18,496 nucleotides of DNA from CAYMDD01 sp964409675 (lineage in GTDB: Bacteria > Pseudomonadota > Alphaproteobacteria > Rickettsiales > SXRF01). Numbering within the stretch: the stretch's first letter is position 1; every line of letters starts with the position of its first letter. The stretch spans positions 1 through 18,496 of the forward strand of contig CAYPEF010000034.1 of assembly GCA_964409675.1 (NCBI GenBank), written 5' to 3'. The position numbers were made by a program, and so were the translations under genes. Under the pieces are notes generated by a model. That model saw only the letters and a program-made list of their open reading frames with translations. It searched no databases and was not told where the DNA came from. Below are positions 1 to 7,302 of this stretch, piece by piece.

Positions 1-467
1 TGCAACGCTTTTTTCAGAATGTCACATGCCTGCCTGAATTCGGCGCTGCGGTAATCAGATAAATTGGTAGGATCTACTACACATCCGATCCTATCGCCAA
101 TGACAGCGCGCTGCCTGTGTTCATCAATTAAAGGCAATGCATCCCATACCCGATCAGGTAAAGCATTTTGCGCCAATAACGGCATGACTTTTTCGACCCG
201 GGCAGAGTCTTCGGTGATTTCAGTGCGTATCTGTTGCCATTTATTATATTCTTCTTTGCGCCATATCTTCAACCGCGAGACCGGCGGCTTGGCGGTATGA
301 GCCAAAGCTGCTCGAAGACTGGCTTCTTTCGACTGAAAGGCTTCACGCAAACGCTGCTCTGCTTGGGCAATAGCCTGCGGCGCATCAATTAGTTCTGTAT
401 CCTTGACATCATGCAACAGGGCGTACAACACCCGCTTTTCAAATTCGCTCAGCTCAGATGCAGACAT
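1..467 (-). CDS. Unrecognised protein, 3' end beyond left edge
   Basis: A minus-strand reading frame opens with ATG at 467-465 and stays open for 155 codons to the left edge, so the C-terminus is missing. It begins MSASELSEFEKRVLYALL. The visible part is mostly charged helix: residues about 5-60 are heptad-like and rich in E, A, Q and R. A less regular part follows, with a VVDPTNLSDYR stretch near residues 130-140. There is no signal peptide or membrane segment, and I recognise no domain. GC content and codon use (TTA, TTG, AAT, GAT) differ from the GC-rich genes to the right, which suggests an accessory or recently acquired gene. No clear ribosome binding site precedes the ATG, so the start is moderately uncertain. 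The short plus-strand frame inside it (64-300) is antisense noise. Confidence 0.6.
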   Translation of the reverse strand, partial: MSASELSEFEKRVLYALLHDVKDTELIDAPQAIAQAEQRLREAFQSKEASLRAALAHTAKPPVSRLKIWRKEEYNKWQQIRTEITEDSARVEKVMPLLAQNALPDRVWDALPLIDEHRQRAVIGDRIGCVVDPTNLSDYRSAEFRQACDILKKAL

Positions 468-499
468 AATACCAATCAACAGAAAAGATTAATATTAAC

Positions 500-1732
500 C
501 TATACATTGTTGTTGATCAATGTCTCTTTGGATAAGCAATAGCCGCTCTCCTCCCATTGCGCCTCCAGCGCCTTCAGTGCTTTTCCCAATTCCGCCCCCT
601 CCGATATCCCTGCCGCCAGCAAATCCCTGCCGCTGACCGGAAACACCGGCACCGTCCAGGTCTCAGCGATATGCAGCATCGCCTTGCATGCATCATGCAG
701 CCCTTCCGCCGGCACCGCCCCCCGCTGGAGCGCTTCCGCCCACGCCAGTAGCAGCGCCTCCACCGCCAGAGGCTTGCCAAGGCGGCGGATGGTTTTCTTC
801 CACTCCGCCTCCGGCATGCCCGGCGCTATCCGGTTCTCCGCCGCCAGCAGCGCCTTCAAATGCGCCGCATCGGCATTGGAGAGCTTCCAGCGGCCCGGCA
901 CGAAGGCGGTGGCGTTCTGCGGCATCTGGTGCAGCAGAAACGCAAGCCTGAGCCGCCAGTGCGGAGCCTGAGCCGCTTCCGCCTCCACCTCCTGCAGCGC
1001 GTGCAAGGAAACGGCGTCGGGATGGTCGAACAGGAAGGGATAGAGCGCGCAGTCCTGCATCTGCAGCAGCAGCGCGTCCGTCATATGCGCCGCCCCGAGC
1101 AGCTTGCGCATTTCCTGCTGGATGCGCTCGCCGCTTAAGCGCGCGATCATCGGCGCATGCGCGGCGCAGGCCTCCAGCGCGTGCGCATCGCCGTGAAAAC
1201 CCAGTTGCGCCTGGAAGCGGAAATAGCGCAGGATGCGCAACCCGTCCTCCTCAATCCGTGCCCGCGCATCACCGATAAAGCGCACCTGTCGCGCTCTCAA
1301 ATCATCCAGCCCACCGAAATAATCATGCAGCCCGCCTTCCATGTCCGCATAGAGCGCGTTGATGGTAAAATCCCTCCGTGCCGCATCGTCGCGCCAGCTG
1401 TCGGTGAACGAAACCGTGGCATGCCGCCCGTCCGTTTCCATATCTCGCCGCAAGGTGGTAATCTCGAACGGGCGGTGATCGATAATGGCGGTCACGGTGC
1501 CATGCGCGAGGCCGGTGGGAACCACCTGAATGCCCGCCCGCTGCAACCCTTCCGTCACCGCCTCTGGCAACAGTGGCGTGGCCAAATCCACATCCTGCGC
1601 CTCGCGCCCCATCAGCGCGTCGCGCACGCAGCCGCCCACGAAGCACGCTTGCGCGCCCATCGCCTCCAGCGCCTGTACCATCGCCAGCGTCTGCGGCCAG
1701 CGCCGCCACGAGGTTTCCGGGAGAATCGTCAC
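500..1732 (-). CDS. cca: CCA tRNA nucleotidyltransferase / poly(A) polymerase family
   Basis: Class II nucleotidyltransferase predicted to add or repair the 3'-CCA end of tRNAs in the cytoplasm. A polyA-polymerase role cannot be excluded from sequence alone. Using the GTG start at 1732 the protein has 410 residues. Visible motifs are VGGCVRDAL (32-40) with the catalytic DxD at D47/D49, the RRDFTINAL block (119-127) that ends the head domain, and EDGLRILRYFRF (162-173) in the neck. A helical body and tail follow. The open frame continues upstream to 1873, but that extension overlaps the DUF6111 gene and is unlike the family. The GTG overlaps the upstream TGA as GTGA and has a good AAGGTGGAG ribosome binding site, so translation is probably coupled. 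The DUF6111-cca order is common in alphaproteobacteria (from memory). Confidence 0.92.
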   Translation of the reverse strand: MTILPETSWRRWPQTLAMVQALEAMGAQACFVGGCVRDALMGREAQDVDLATPLLPEAVTEGLQRAGIQVVPTGLAHGTVTAIIDHRPFEITTLRRDMETDGRHATVSFTDSWRDDAARRDFTINALYADMEGGLHDYFGGLDDLRARQVRFIGDARARIEEDGLRILRYFRFQAQLGFHGDAHALEACAAHAPMIARLSGERIQQEMRKLLGAAHMTDALLLQMQDCALYPFLFDHPDAVSLHALQEVEAEAAQAPHWRLRLAFLLHQMPQNATAFVPGRWKLSNADAAHLKALLAAENRIAPGMPEAEWKKTIRRLGKPLAVEALLLAWAEALQRGAVPAEGLHDACKAMLHIAETWTVPVFPVSGRDLLAAGISEGAELGKALKALEAQWEESGYCLSKETLINNNV

Positions 1733-2001
1733 CGCTCCACCTTGCCGGGGGCGATTTTGCCATTTTCCAGATGCGGCGGGATATACGGCCCCTTGTCTGA
1801 ATCGGCACTTAAGCCCAGCCCGAACAACAGCACGAACGCAATCGCAGCACTCGCCAGCACGGCCCACAGCCACGGTCCCTCCCGCAGCTGCGGCGCTATT
1901 TCATCCCGCCCGCGCGCAGCGCGCGCACGGCGCATATGCCACAGCCAGTATGCCAGCAGCGGCAACAACATAGGCCAGAGTTCGATCAGGACGCGGAGCA
2001 T
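1729..2001 (-). CDS. DUF6111 family small membrane protein
   Basis: A 90-residue protein with two predicted transmembrane helices (about 5-22 and 44-63), separated by an Arg-rich cytoplasmic loop (RRARAARGRDE). It has a short polar tail with the GxYxPP...GKIxPG pattern seen in DUF6111 proteins. Its function is unknown. Its stop codon overlaps the GTG start of the CCA-adding enzyme gene, so the two are very likely one transcript with coupled translation. The ATG at 2001-1999 lacks any Shine-Dalgarno sequence. The octamer array begins only six bases upstream of it and supplies the leader sequence. I assign the family from the motif pattern and gene order, without a search. Confidence 0.75.
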   Translation of the reverse strand: MLRVLIELWPMLLPLLAYWLWHMRRARAARGRDEIAPQLREGPWLWAVLASAAIAFVLLFGLGLSADSDKGPYIPPHLENGKIAPGKVER

Positions 2002-2007
2002 AAATTG

Positions 2008-2227
2008 ACTGGATAACTGGATAACTGGATAACTGGATAACTGGATAACTGGATAACTGGATAACTGGATNNNNNNNNNNNNNNNNNNNNNNNNNNNNNN
2101 NNNNNNNNNNNNNNNNNNNNNNNNNNNNNNNNNNNNNNNNNNNNNNNNNNNNNNNNNNNNNNNNNNNNNNACTGGATAACTGGATAACTGGATAACTGGA
2201 TAACTGGATAACTGGATAACTGGATAA
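2008..2227. repeat. 8-bp tandem repeat array (ACTGGATA)n interrupted by assembly gap
   Basis: Perfect head-to-tail copies of the octamer ACTGGATA run from 2008 to 2070 (nearly eight copies). After 100 N (2071-2170) they continue from 2171 to 2226 (seven copies). At least fifteen copies exist, and the real number is unknown because the gap size is nominal. No substitution is visible in any copy. The unit is not a multiple of three, and no gene runs through it. It fills the leader of the DUF6111-cca pair. This is microsatellite-like (VNTR) sequence that probably arose by replication slippage and defeated assembly. Confidence 0.95.
2071..2170. other. Assembly gap of 100 N inside the tandem array
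   Basis: Exactly 100 undetermined bases, flanked on both sides by the same octamer. The round number indicates a scaffold placeholder, so the true length is unknown. Confidence 0.97.
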
Positions 2228-2297
2228 GAAATAACGCTTCCTTACATTAAAATCCAGTCATCTACATTCATCGCAAGCAGTCTTCACCCCATTTTCC

Positions 2298-2327
2298 TTG
2301 TCATCCCCGCGCAGGCGGGGATGACAA
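2298..2327. repeat. Perfect palindromic REP-like element between cca leader and kinase gene
   Basis: A 13-bp perfect inverted repeat (2298-2310 with 2315-2327) encloses a GCAG loop. The arms read TTGTCATCCCCGC. It lies 18 bases beyond the kinase stop codon, so it could terminate or protect the 3' end of that operon's mRNA, but no T-tract follows on the minus strand. The core resembles the two elements at 12869-12890 and 12971-12997, so a dispersed palindromic repeat family is likely. The stretch 2228-2297, between array and palindrome, is AT-rich and shows nothing I can name. The promoter of the DUF6111-cca pair should lie there or in the array. Confidence 0.8.
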
Positions 2328-2345
2328 ATTCATGGAGTCATGCCC

Positions 2346-3632
2346 TTACAACGGCAGCCGCACTACCACGCGCAAGCCCCCCATCGGTGATTCGGCGAGC
2401 GTGATATCGCCACCTGCCTTCAACGCCACGTCGCGGGCGATGGTGAGGCCCAGCCCGACGCCGCCGGTGTTGAGATTGCGCGACAAATCCAGCCGGGTGA
2501 ACGGGCGGAACACCTCCTCGCGCTTGTCGGGGGGAATGCCGGGGCCGTCATCCTCAATGGCGATCTCGGCTTTATTAGCCACCGTGCGCAGCGACACCGC
2601 GCAGCGCGTGCCGAAACGCAACCCGTTATCGAGAATATTGCCGATCATGCGCCTAAACGCCCCCGCGCGCAGCTCCAGCTCCGGCGCGCTGTCGGCGGTG
2701 AAACTCACATTCGCCCCCATGCGCGCGTAATCGCGCACGATATCCTCCAGCAATTCTTTCAGCGAGACATGCACGCTCTCCTCGCCTTCGCCGCCGCGGG
2801 CGAAATCGAGATATTCGCCGATCATTCCCTCCATCTGCGCGACATCCGCGCGCAATTCTTGAATTTCCGTCGCCTCCGGCAGCATTGCCAGCTGCAGCTT
2901 CATGCGCGTGAGCGGCGTGCGCAGATCGTGGCTGATGCCAGAAAGCATGTCGGTGCGCGTGCGTATCTGGCGGCGCAGGCGCTCGCGCATGATGAGGAAC
3001 GCCCGCCCCGCCCGGCGCACTTCCTGCGCTCCGCTCGGCTTGAAATCCTCGGTATCCCTGCCCTTGCCGAACCGCTCCGCCACCTCCGCCAGATGCCGGA
3101 TCGGGCGCACCTGGTTGCGCAGGAACAAGAGCGCAATGCACAAAAACACGAACGACGCTCCGGTCATCCCGAGGATGAAAATGGTGGTGGTCGGGCTTTC
3201 CAGCCGCTTACCCGGCACATCCAGCTTCAGCACCCCGTCGGCGAGCGCGATGCGGATGATGATCTCCTCCTTCTCCAGCCGCAGCGTAAACGGCACCACC
3301 AGCGCATCCTGCAGGGATTGCTGAAGGTCGGGATAGTCGGCGGAGGCAGTCGCCATGTCCAGCTGCCTGCCAGCCAGCCAGTGCGCGCCGATGCCGGTCT
3401 GGCGCGCGAACAGGTACGCGATGCGCTTCTTCTCCGCTTCCTCCTGATTGCCCATCAGGTAGGAAACGAACGCCACCTCCCCGGTCAGCGCCCGGCTCAT
3501 ATGGCGCGTGACGTTATCCCAGTGGCGGCTGAAGAAGAAATAGGCGGTCACCAGCTGAATCAGGATTACCGGCACCGCTACGATCAATAGTCCGCGCCCG
3601 AACAATGATTTGGGAAGAAGGTGCTTCATCAT
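2346..3632 (-). CDS. EnvZ-like sensor histidine kinase
   Basis: Inner-membrane two-component sensor of 428 residues, a typical length for the EnvZ group. Transmembrane helices lie at about 12-34 and 149-171 and flank a periplasmic sensor of roughly 115 residues. A HAMP linker (about 172-225) follows. The H-box SGISHDLRTPLTRMK has the phosphorylated His at 235. The ATP-binding domain shows an N-box (NILDN, N336), G1 (DDGPGIP, 361-367) and G2 (GGVGLGL, 390-396). The ATG at 3632 overlaps the stop of the OmpR-like regulator as ATGA, so kinase and regulator form a coupled pair; a second ATG follows immediately. The signal it senses is unknown. Co-transcription with MltA, Smr and a Tim44-like protein suggests envelope or peptidoglycan state, which is inference. 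Confidence 0.93.
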   Translation of the reverse strand: MMKHLLPKSLFGRGLLIVAVPVILIQLVTAYFFFSRHWDNVTRHMSRALTGEVAFVSYLMGNQEEAEKKRIAYLFARQTGIGAHWLAGRQLDMATASADYPDLQQSLQDALVVPFTLRLEKEEIIIRIALADGVLKLDVPGKRLESPTTTIFILGMTGASFVFLCIALLFLRNQVRPIRHLAEVAERFGKGRDTEDFKPSGAQEVRRAGRAFLIMRERLRRQIRTRTDMLSGISHDLRTPLTRMKLQLAMLPEATEIQELRADVAQMEGMIGEYLDFARGGEGEESVHVSLKELLEDIVRDYARMGANVSFTADSAPELELRAGAFRRMIGNILDNGLRFGTRCAVSLRTVANKAEIAIEDDGPGIPPDKREEVFRPFTRLDLSRNLNTGGVGLGLTIARDVALKAGGDITLAESPMGGLRVVVRLPL

Positions 3633-4300
3633 GCCCTAAACAGCCCGTACCCCGCGCCGCGCACGGTCTGGATATGCACCGGCTTACCTTCCGACGCCTC
3701 GATTTTCTTGCGCAGTCGCGTGATCTGCACGTCCACCGCGCGCTCGTTGGCGGCCCCCGTCAGCCGCGCCAGCTCCTCGCGTGGCACCGCCTCGCCGCTA
3801 CGCTCGGCAAGGATGCGCAGCAGCGCCGCCTCGGTGGTGGTGAGATACACCGGCTCGCCGCCTTTCAGCAGCTGGTTGGCCTCGGGGTCGAAACTGAATT
3901 CGCCGAAGGTGACGCGACGCGCCGCCTCTTGCTGACGCGCATGGCGGCGCAGGATGGCGCGGATGCGCAGTGTCAGCTCCTTGGGCTCGAACGGTTTGGT
4001 TAAGTAATCGTCCACCCCCGCCTCGAACCCGGCAATGCGGTCTTCCGCCTCGCTGCGGGCGGAGAGCATCAGCACCGGCGGCGCGCCCGCGGGCAAATGC
4101 TGCGCGAATTCAATACCGGTTTCCCCCGGCATCATCACGTCCAGCACCATCAGGTCAAAGGTAAAAATGCTCAGCATCGCGCGCGCCTCCGCCGCATGAG
4201 AGGCGGTAGAGACATCAAATCCCTGCTCGCGCAAGTAACGCTTTAGCAGCCCGCGCAGGCGGTCGTCGTCATCCACGATTAAAATATGCGCTTCGCTCAT
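3629..4300 (-). CDS. OmpR-family response regulator
   Basis: A 223-residue DNA-binding regulator. The receiver domain (about 4-118) has the acidic cluster DDDD at 10-13, phosphoacceptor D54 in LDVMMPGETG, S80 and the conserved K102 (LTKPF). The C-terminal winged-helix domain (about 128-221) ends in the family signature VDVQITRLRKKIE...IQTVRGAGYGL. All residues needed for phosphotransfer are present. The start overlaps the end of the Smr gene, and the stop overlaps the kinase start, each by an ATGA. It is the evident partner of the EnvZ-like kinase. The target genes are unknown, and autoregulation of the operon is possible but not shown. Confidence 0.95.
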   Translation of the reverse strand: MSEAHILIVDDDDRLRGLLKRYLREQGFDVSTASHAAEARAMLSIFTFDLMVLDVMMPGETGIEFAQHLPAGAPPVLMLSARSEAEDRIAGFEAGVDDYLTKPFEPKELTLRIRAILRRHARQQEAARRVTFGEFSFDPEANQLLKGGEPVYLTTTEAALLRILAERSGEAVPREELARLTGAANERAVDVQITRLRKKIEASEGKPVHIQTVRGAGYGLFRA

Positions 4301-4902
4301 GCGCCGCCCACGTCGCGCCGGCGCTTCAGCAGCAGGTAGAACGCGCCGTCGCCGCCATGCTCGCGGGTGGCGTGGTCATAGGCCAGCAGCAGCTTGCGCA
4401 TTCCCGGCTCGTTCAGCCACAGGGGCAATAGCGATTTCAGCACGCCCGCGCGCTCACCGTGCGTCTCCGGGCTGCGCTGGCCCTTGCCGGTGATCACCAG
4501 CAGGCAGCGCCGATGCTCGGCATACGCCTGCTCCACGAAGCGGATCAGCGCGATATGCGCCTCCGAACGGTTCAGCCCGTGCAAATCGAGGCGTTTTTCA
4601 ATTGCCATCCTGCCCCGGTGCAGGCGATTGGCGGTGGCGCGGTCCACCCCGGCATACTGGCCGCGCTCCAGCAGCGTCACCGGCCCGCTCGCGCTGGCAG
4701 CACGCAGCTTCGGCGGATTCACCGCACCCGGCGCGGAAAAAACGCTCTCCGGCGCTTCCTGCCATTCATCGTCTTCAAGCACTTCGCGCATCGGCGTCAC
4801 CTGGTTCATGATCTGCCGCCACAGGCGGCGCTCCTCGGCGCTGAGTACGCGCCGGGGAGCTTTGCGGCGCTCAGGCCCCTGCCACGTATCAGAGCCCGGC
4901 AT
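4297..4902 (-). CDS. Smr-domain protein
   Basis: A 201-residue protein with a C-terminal Smr (small MutS-related) domain at about 103-195. The LDLHGL motif is at 105-110, the TGKG motif at 138-141, and HGGDGAFYLLLKR at 182-194. The N-terminal half is basic, then acidic, and probably flexible (RRKAPRR; VLEDDEWQE). Stand-alone Smr proteins are linked to nucleic-acid cleavage, including endonucleolytic rescue of collided ribosomes in some bacteria. Which activity applies here cannot be read from sequence. The start overlaps the 3' end of mltA by 14 bases, and the stop overlaps the response regulator start, so it sits in the middle of the envelope operon. Smr next to MltA and a Tim44-like protein is a recurring alphaproteobacterial arrangement (from memory). 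Confidence 0.9.
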   Translation of the reverse strand: MPGSDTWQGPERRKAPRRVLSAEERRLWRQIMNQVTPMREVLEDDEWQEAPESVFSAPGAVNPPKLRAASASGPVTLLERGQYAGVDRATANRLHRGRMAIEKRLDLHGLNRSEAHIALIRFVEQAYAEHRRCLLVITGKGQRSPETHGERAGVLKSLLPLWLNEPGMRKLLLAYDHATREHGGDGAFYLLLKRRRDVGGA

Positions 4903-5968
4903 AGGCAGCCACCTCGCGCGGCAGCAGCAGCACCCATTGCGCCGGCGATTTCAGCCCGCCCGCCTCCGCCTCCACGGCAGGGCCGGAGCCGAAAAACACA
5001 TCCCCGCGCAGCGGCCCGCGAATGGCGGTGCCGGTATCCTGCGCCACCATCAGCCCGCTGAAGGCATTGCTCTGCACATAGACCGGCATTCCATATGGAA
5101 TATAGGCCGGGTCCACCGCCAGGCTCGCCCGCGGCGTCAGCCCAACGCCGAACGAGCCGATCACCTCTCCCGCCGCCGCCTCGCGGAAAAACACGAAAGA
5201 CGGGTTTTCCTGCATCAGCGCCCGCGCCTGCTGCGGATGGCTGCGCAGCCAGCTTTTCAGCGAAAATAACGTGATTTCTTCTTTACGCATGAGGCCGCGC
5301 TCGGCCATCACCTTGCCCAGCGACACATAGGGCAAATTATTCTTGCCCGCGAACGCGATGCCGATGCGCTCGCCCTTCTCCGTCACCAGCGTGCCGCTGC
5401 CCTGCACCTGCAGGAAAAACGCATCCACCGGGTCATCCACCCAGAACAGCTCCAGCCCGCGCCCTTTCAAGGCACCATCTTCAATGGCGCGGCGCGGCAT
5501 GTACGGCGCGTCGTTCTTCAGCTCCGGCGGGCGCTTGTAGAGCGGCACGTTATACCGCGCGGTCTTCACGCGCGAGCCGCGGATATCAGGCACGTAATAG
5601 CCGGTGAGATAGGCCTGCGCATTGCCCTGCGCGCCCGCCCGGTAGGGCAGGAAATACTGCGCGAAGAACCCGTGATATGCCGCCTCATCACGCGCCAGCG
5701 CGGCACGGCAGGCCGGCTTCCAGCGCCCGTATGGGGCCGCCAGCCTGCCTTGGCCCAGCATAGCGCCGTCGGGTTTTTTCACGATCAGCTCGCAGGAACG
5801 CCGGAAAGCGATAAATGCCCTCTCCTCCCCCTGCCAGCGGGAAGGTGATGCGGAAGTGTCGCTTTTCAGCGTCAGTGCGGGAGCGGCAGGCGGCGTCGGC
5901 GCGGAAGGCGGCGCGCAGGCCGAAAGCAGCAGCGCTATGCCCAGCGCGATCCGCGAAAGCAGCCGCAT
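4889..5968 (-). CDS. mltA: MltA-type membrane-bound lytic murein transglycosylase (lipoprotein)
   Basis: Lytic transglycosylase that cleaves peptidoglycan glycan strands to 1,6-anhydro-muropeptides, anchored by lipid. I chose the ATG at 5968, which gives 359 residues. It follows the upstream stop by one base and yields a proper lipoprotein signal peptide, MRLLSRIALGIALLLSAC, with the lipobox LSAC at C18. An in-frame ATG 39 bases upstream would bury the signal. MltA domain features include LTGYY, YNVPLYKRP, VQGSGTL and FVFFRE. The C-terminal 3D domain contains AQDTG (catalytic-type D311) and RGDVFFG (D323). It lies between a Tim44-like gene and an Smr gene in the same operon. Confidence 0.94.
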   Translation of the reverse strand: MRLLSRIALGIALLLSACAPPSAPTPPAAPALTLKSDTSASPSRWQGEERAFIAFRRSCELIVKKPDGAMLGQGRLAAPYGRWKPACRAALARDEAAYHGFFAQYFLPYRAGAQGNAQAYLTGYYVPDIRGSRVKTARYNVPLYKRPPELKNDAPYMPRRAIEDGALKGRGLELFWVDDPVDAFFLQVQGSGTLVTEKGERIGIAFAGKNNLPYVSLGKVMAERGLMRKEEITLFSLKSWLRSHPQQARALMQENPSFVFFREAAAGEVIGSFGVGLTPRASLAVDPAYIPYGMPVYVQSNAFSGLMVAQDTGTAIRGPLRGDVFFGSGPAVEAEAGGLKSPAQWVLLLPREVAAYAGL

Positions 5969-5969
5969 G

Positions 5970-6647
5970 TCAGGTTTCGATGATTTTCCAGTTGGGATTG
6001 CGCGCATTCACGTCGCGCTCAAACACCCATTCATCCTCCACGCGGTCGGTCTGGGAGGGATTGCCTTCCACAATCGCGCCTTCACGGTTGCGCACCACCG
6101 TCACCTGCTCACTGATGAAACGCACGGTGATGCGGGCGGTATTGCGCTCCAGCTTCGCCGCCGCCAGCTCTTCGGATTCAATCGCCACCAGCGTGGTCTC
6201 GCGCTTCAGATCCTCTTTCTGCCGCTTGTCGCATTCCTGCGAAAACACCGTGTAGAGCGCCGGGCTGAGCAGCATCTGCAATACCTGCTTATCGCCCTTG
6301 TTGAAGGCGTCGAACAGCATCTCGAATGCGCCCTTGGCGCCGTCCATGAAACCTTTCAGGGTAAAATTCGCATCCGCCGCCTTAATGGCCGCGATGCCGC
6401 TTTTCACCTCATCCTGCGCAATTTTTCCCACCAGCTCGTCGTCGCGCGCGCGGTCTTCCTCCATGCGCGAGCTGAGCCGCTCGGGCAGCTGCACGATCTC
6501 ACCCTCGCGGGAGGTATCGGGATAATCGCGGATGGGCGGTTTCTCATAGCCGGTTTTCTGGCCCAGCACGCTGCGCAGGCGCAGCAACACGAACCCCGCG
6601 ATCAGCGCCAGGATGATAATATCGGCGTATGGCATTCCTTCGTTCAT
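5970..6647 (-). CDS. Tim44-like domain inner-membrane protein (TimA-like)
   Basis: A 225-residue protein with one N-terminal transmembrane helix (about 8-24) followed by the conserved LRLRSVLGQKTGYEKPP segment. A variable charged linker rich in E, D and R comes next. A C-terminal Tim44-like domain (about 85-225) contains FMDGAKGAFEMLFDAFNKGD and ends VFERDVNARNPNWKIIET. Alphaproteobacterial homologues (TimA) are related to the Tim44 subunit of the mitochondrial import motor, but their bacterial role is not settled. It is the first gene of the operon leading into mltA, whose ATG begins after a single intervening base. A second in-frame ATG at codon 5 is possible; family members usually start near the first one. 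Confidence 0.88.
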   Translation of the reverse strand: MNEGMPYADIIILALIAGFVLLRLRSVLGQKTGYEKPPIRDYPDTSREGEIVQLPERLSSRMEEDRARDDELVGKIAQDEVKSGIAAIKAADANFTLKGFMDGAKGAFEMLFDAFNKGDKQVLQMLLSPALYTVFSQECDKRQKEDLKRETTLVAIESEELAAAKLERNTARITVRFISEQVTVVRNREGAIVEGNPSQTDRVEDEWVFERDVNARNPNWKIIET

Positions 6648-6678
6648 GCGACCATGATGTTTATGAGCGGAGCATAGG

Positions 6679-6707
6679 GAATGTAGGCGGTTTTCCCTGA
6701 AATGACA
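6679..6707 (-). promoter_or_regulatory. Candidate sigma-70 promoter of the Tim44-like/mltA/smr/two-component operon
   Basis: On the minus strand, TTGTCA (6707-6702; five of six to the -35 consensus) is followed after 17 bases by TACATT (6684-6679; four of six to the -10). A transcript would start near 6672, giving a leader of about 25 bases before the Tim44-like gene. It lies in the only real gap (70 bases) upstream of this run of overlapping genes. Confidence 0.45.
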
Positions 6708-6717
6708 ATGGGGAGTG

Positions 6718-7206
6718 TTATTTTTTTATCTCTTCCTTTTCATAGACGCCCCATAGATATTTGCGCAGCACCCAGCCCTTGCGGCCCTGCACCTGAATGC
6801 GGCACCACTGCGCCTTGCATTCCATCAGCCGGGCCAGTACCTGCGGCGCCACGCGCAGCAGCGGCGTGCCGTTTTCTTCCGGGTCGGTGCGCAGCACCTG
6901 CGTTTTGCCGCGGATCAGCACGTTGCGCGTGCCCTCCACCATGCCCTTATGCACCCAGCCGGTGGTGCCTTCCGCATCGCGGATTTTGCGCCAGTGCTCG
7001 AATTCCTCGATAATCTCCACCGGCAGGCCTTCCCGGCGGTACACCCACAGAATCGGATACCGCGTGCCCGGCCCGGCGCGCACATTAATCTCGCTGGATT
7101 TCAGCGACACGAAGCGCGGCACCGGCAGGCCCGATGCCGTGGGCCGGTCTTCCGCCAGCGCCGGCAACGCCAGCAGCAAAAATAAAAATGTCGCAATCCT
7201 GAACAT
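6718..7206 (-). CDS. Exported protein with two bacterial SH3-like domains
   Basis: A 162-residue protein using the ATG at 7206. That start gives a clean signal peptide (MFRIATFLFLLLALPALA, cleavage near residue 18), whereas the longer frame from 7245 would put 13 polar residues in front. The first SH3-like domain (about 33-90) contains the family pattern SSEINVRAGPGTRYPILWVYRREGLPVEI and TGWVHKGM, split here only by variable residues. The second (about 95-152) has GTPLLRVAP and GRKGWVLRKYLWGVY. C130 and C135 could form a disulfide in the periplasm. Such proteins are common in alphaproteobacteria and probably bind cell-wall peptides, though no enzyme domain is attached. It lies 96 bases downstream of the E1-like gene and may share its transcript. 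Confidence 0.85.
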   Translation of the reverse strand: MFRIATFLFLLLALPALAEDRPTASGLPVPRFVSLKSSEINVRAGPGTRYPILWVYRREGLPVEIIEEFEHWRKIRDAEGTTGWVHKGMVEGTRNVLIRGKTQVLRTDPEENGTPLLRVAPQVLARLMECKAQWCRIQVQGRKGWVLRKYLWGVYEKEEIKK

Positions 7207-7302
7207 AGGGAGCCGGAGATTAACCGCTGATCGGCACGGATGCAAGCGGCTCTCGTTTTTCTCGCTGCAATCCCTTTCCTCCCTCTCGAAGGGGAAGGCT
7301 TT

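Noticed and set aside
1733..1873. N-terminal extension of the CCA-adding enzyme
   Set aside because: The extra 47 residues overlap DUF6111 and are Cys/Arg-rich. A GTG with a good ribosome binding site at 1732 gives the family's normal start.
1157..2008. Long plus-strand open frame (283 codons) opposite cca and DUF6111
   Set aside because: It is antisense to two recognisable, coupled genes and shows no domain. GC-rich codon use leaves the opposite strand open by chance.
2008..2227. CRISPR array
   Set aside because: The units are 8-bp tandem copies with no spacers between them.
2769..3590. Plus-strand frame of 273 codons opposite the histidine kinase
   Set aside because: It is a shadow of the kinase gene: Arg/His/Ala-rich low-complexity translation with no family features.
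5856..6677. Plus-strand frame of 273 codons opposite the Tim44-like gene
   Set aside because: It is antisense to a clear family member and its translation has no domain.
7207..7302. Possible terminator between the E1-like gene and the SH3 protein gene
   Set aside because: Only a weak, bulged CCTTCCC/GGGAGG pairing without a T-tract is present; this is not enough to call.
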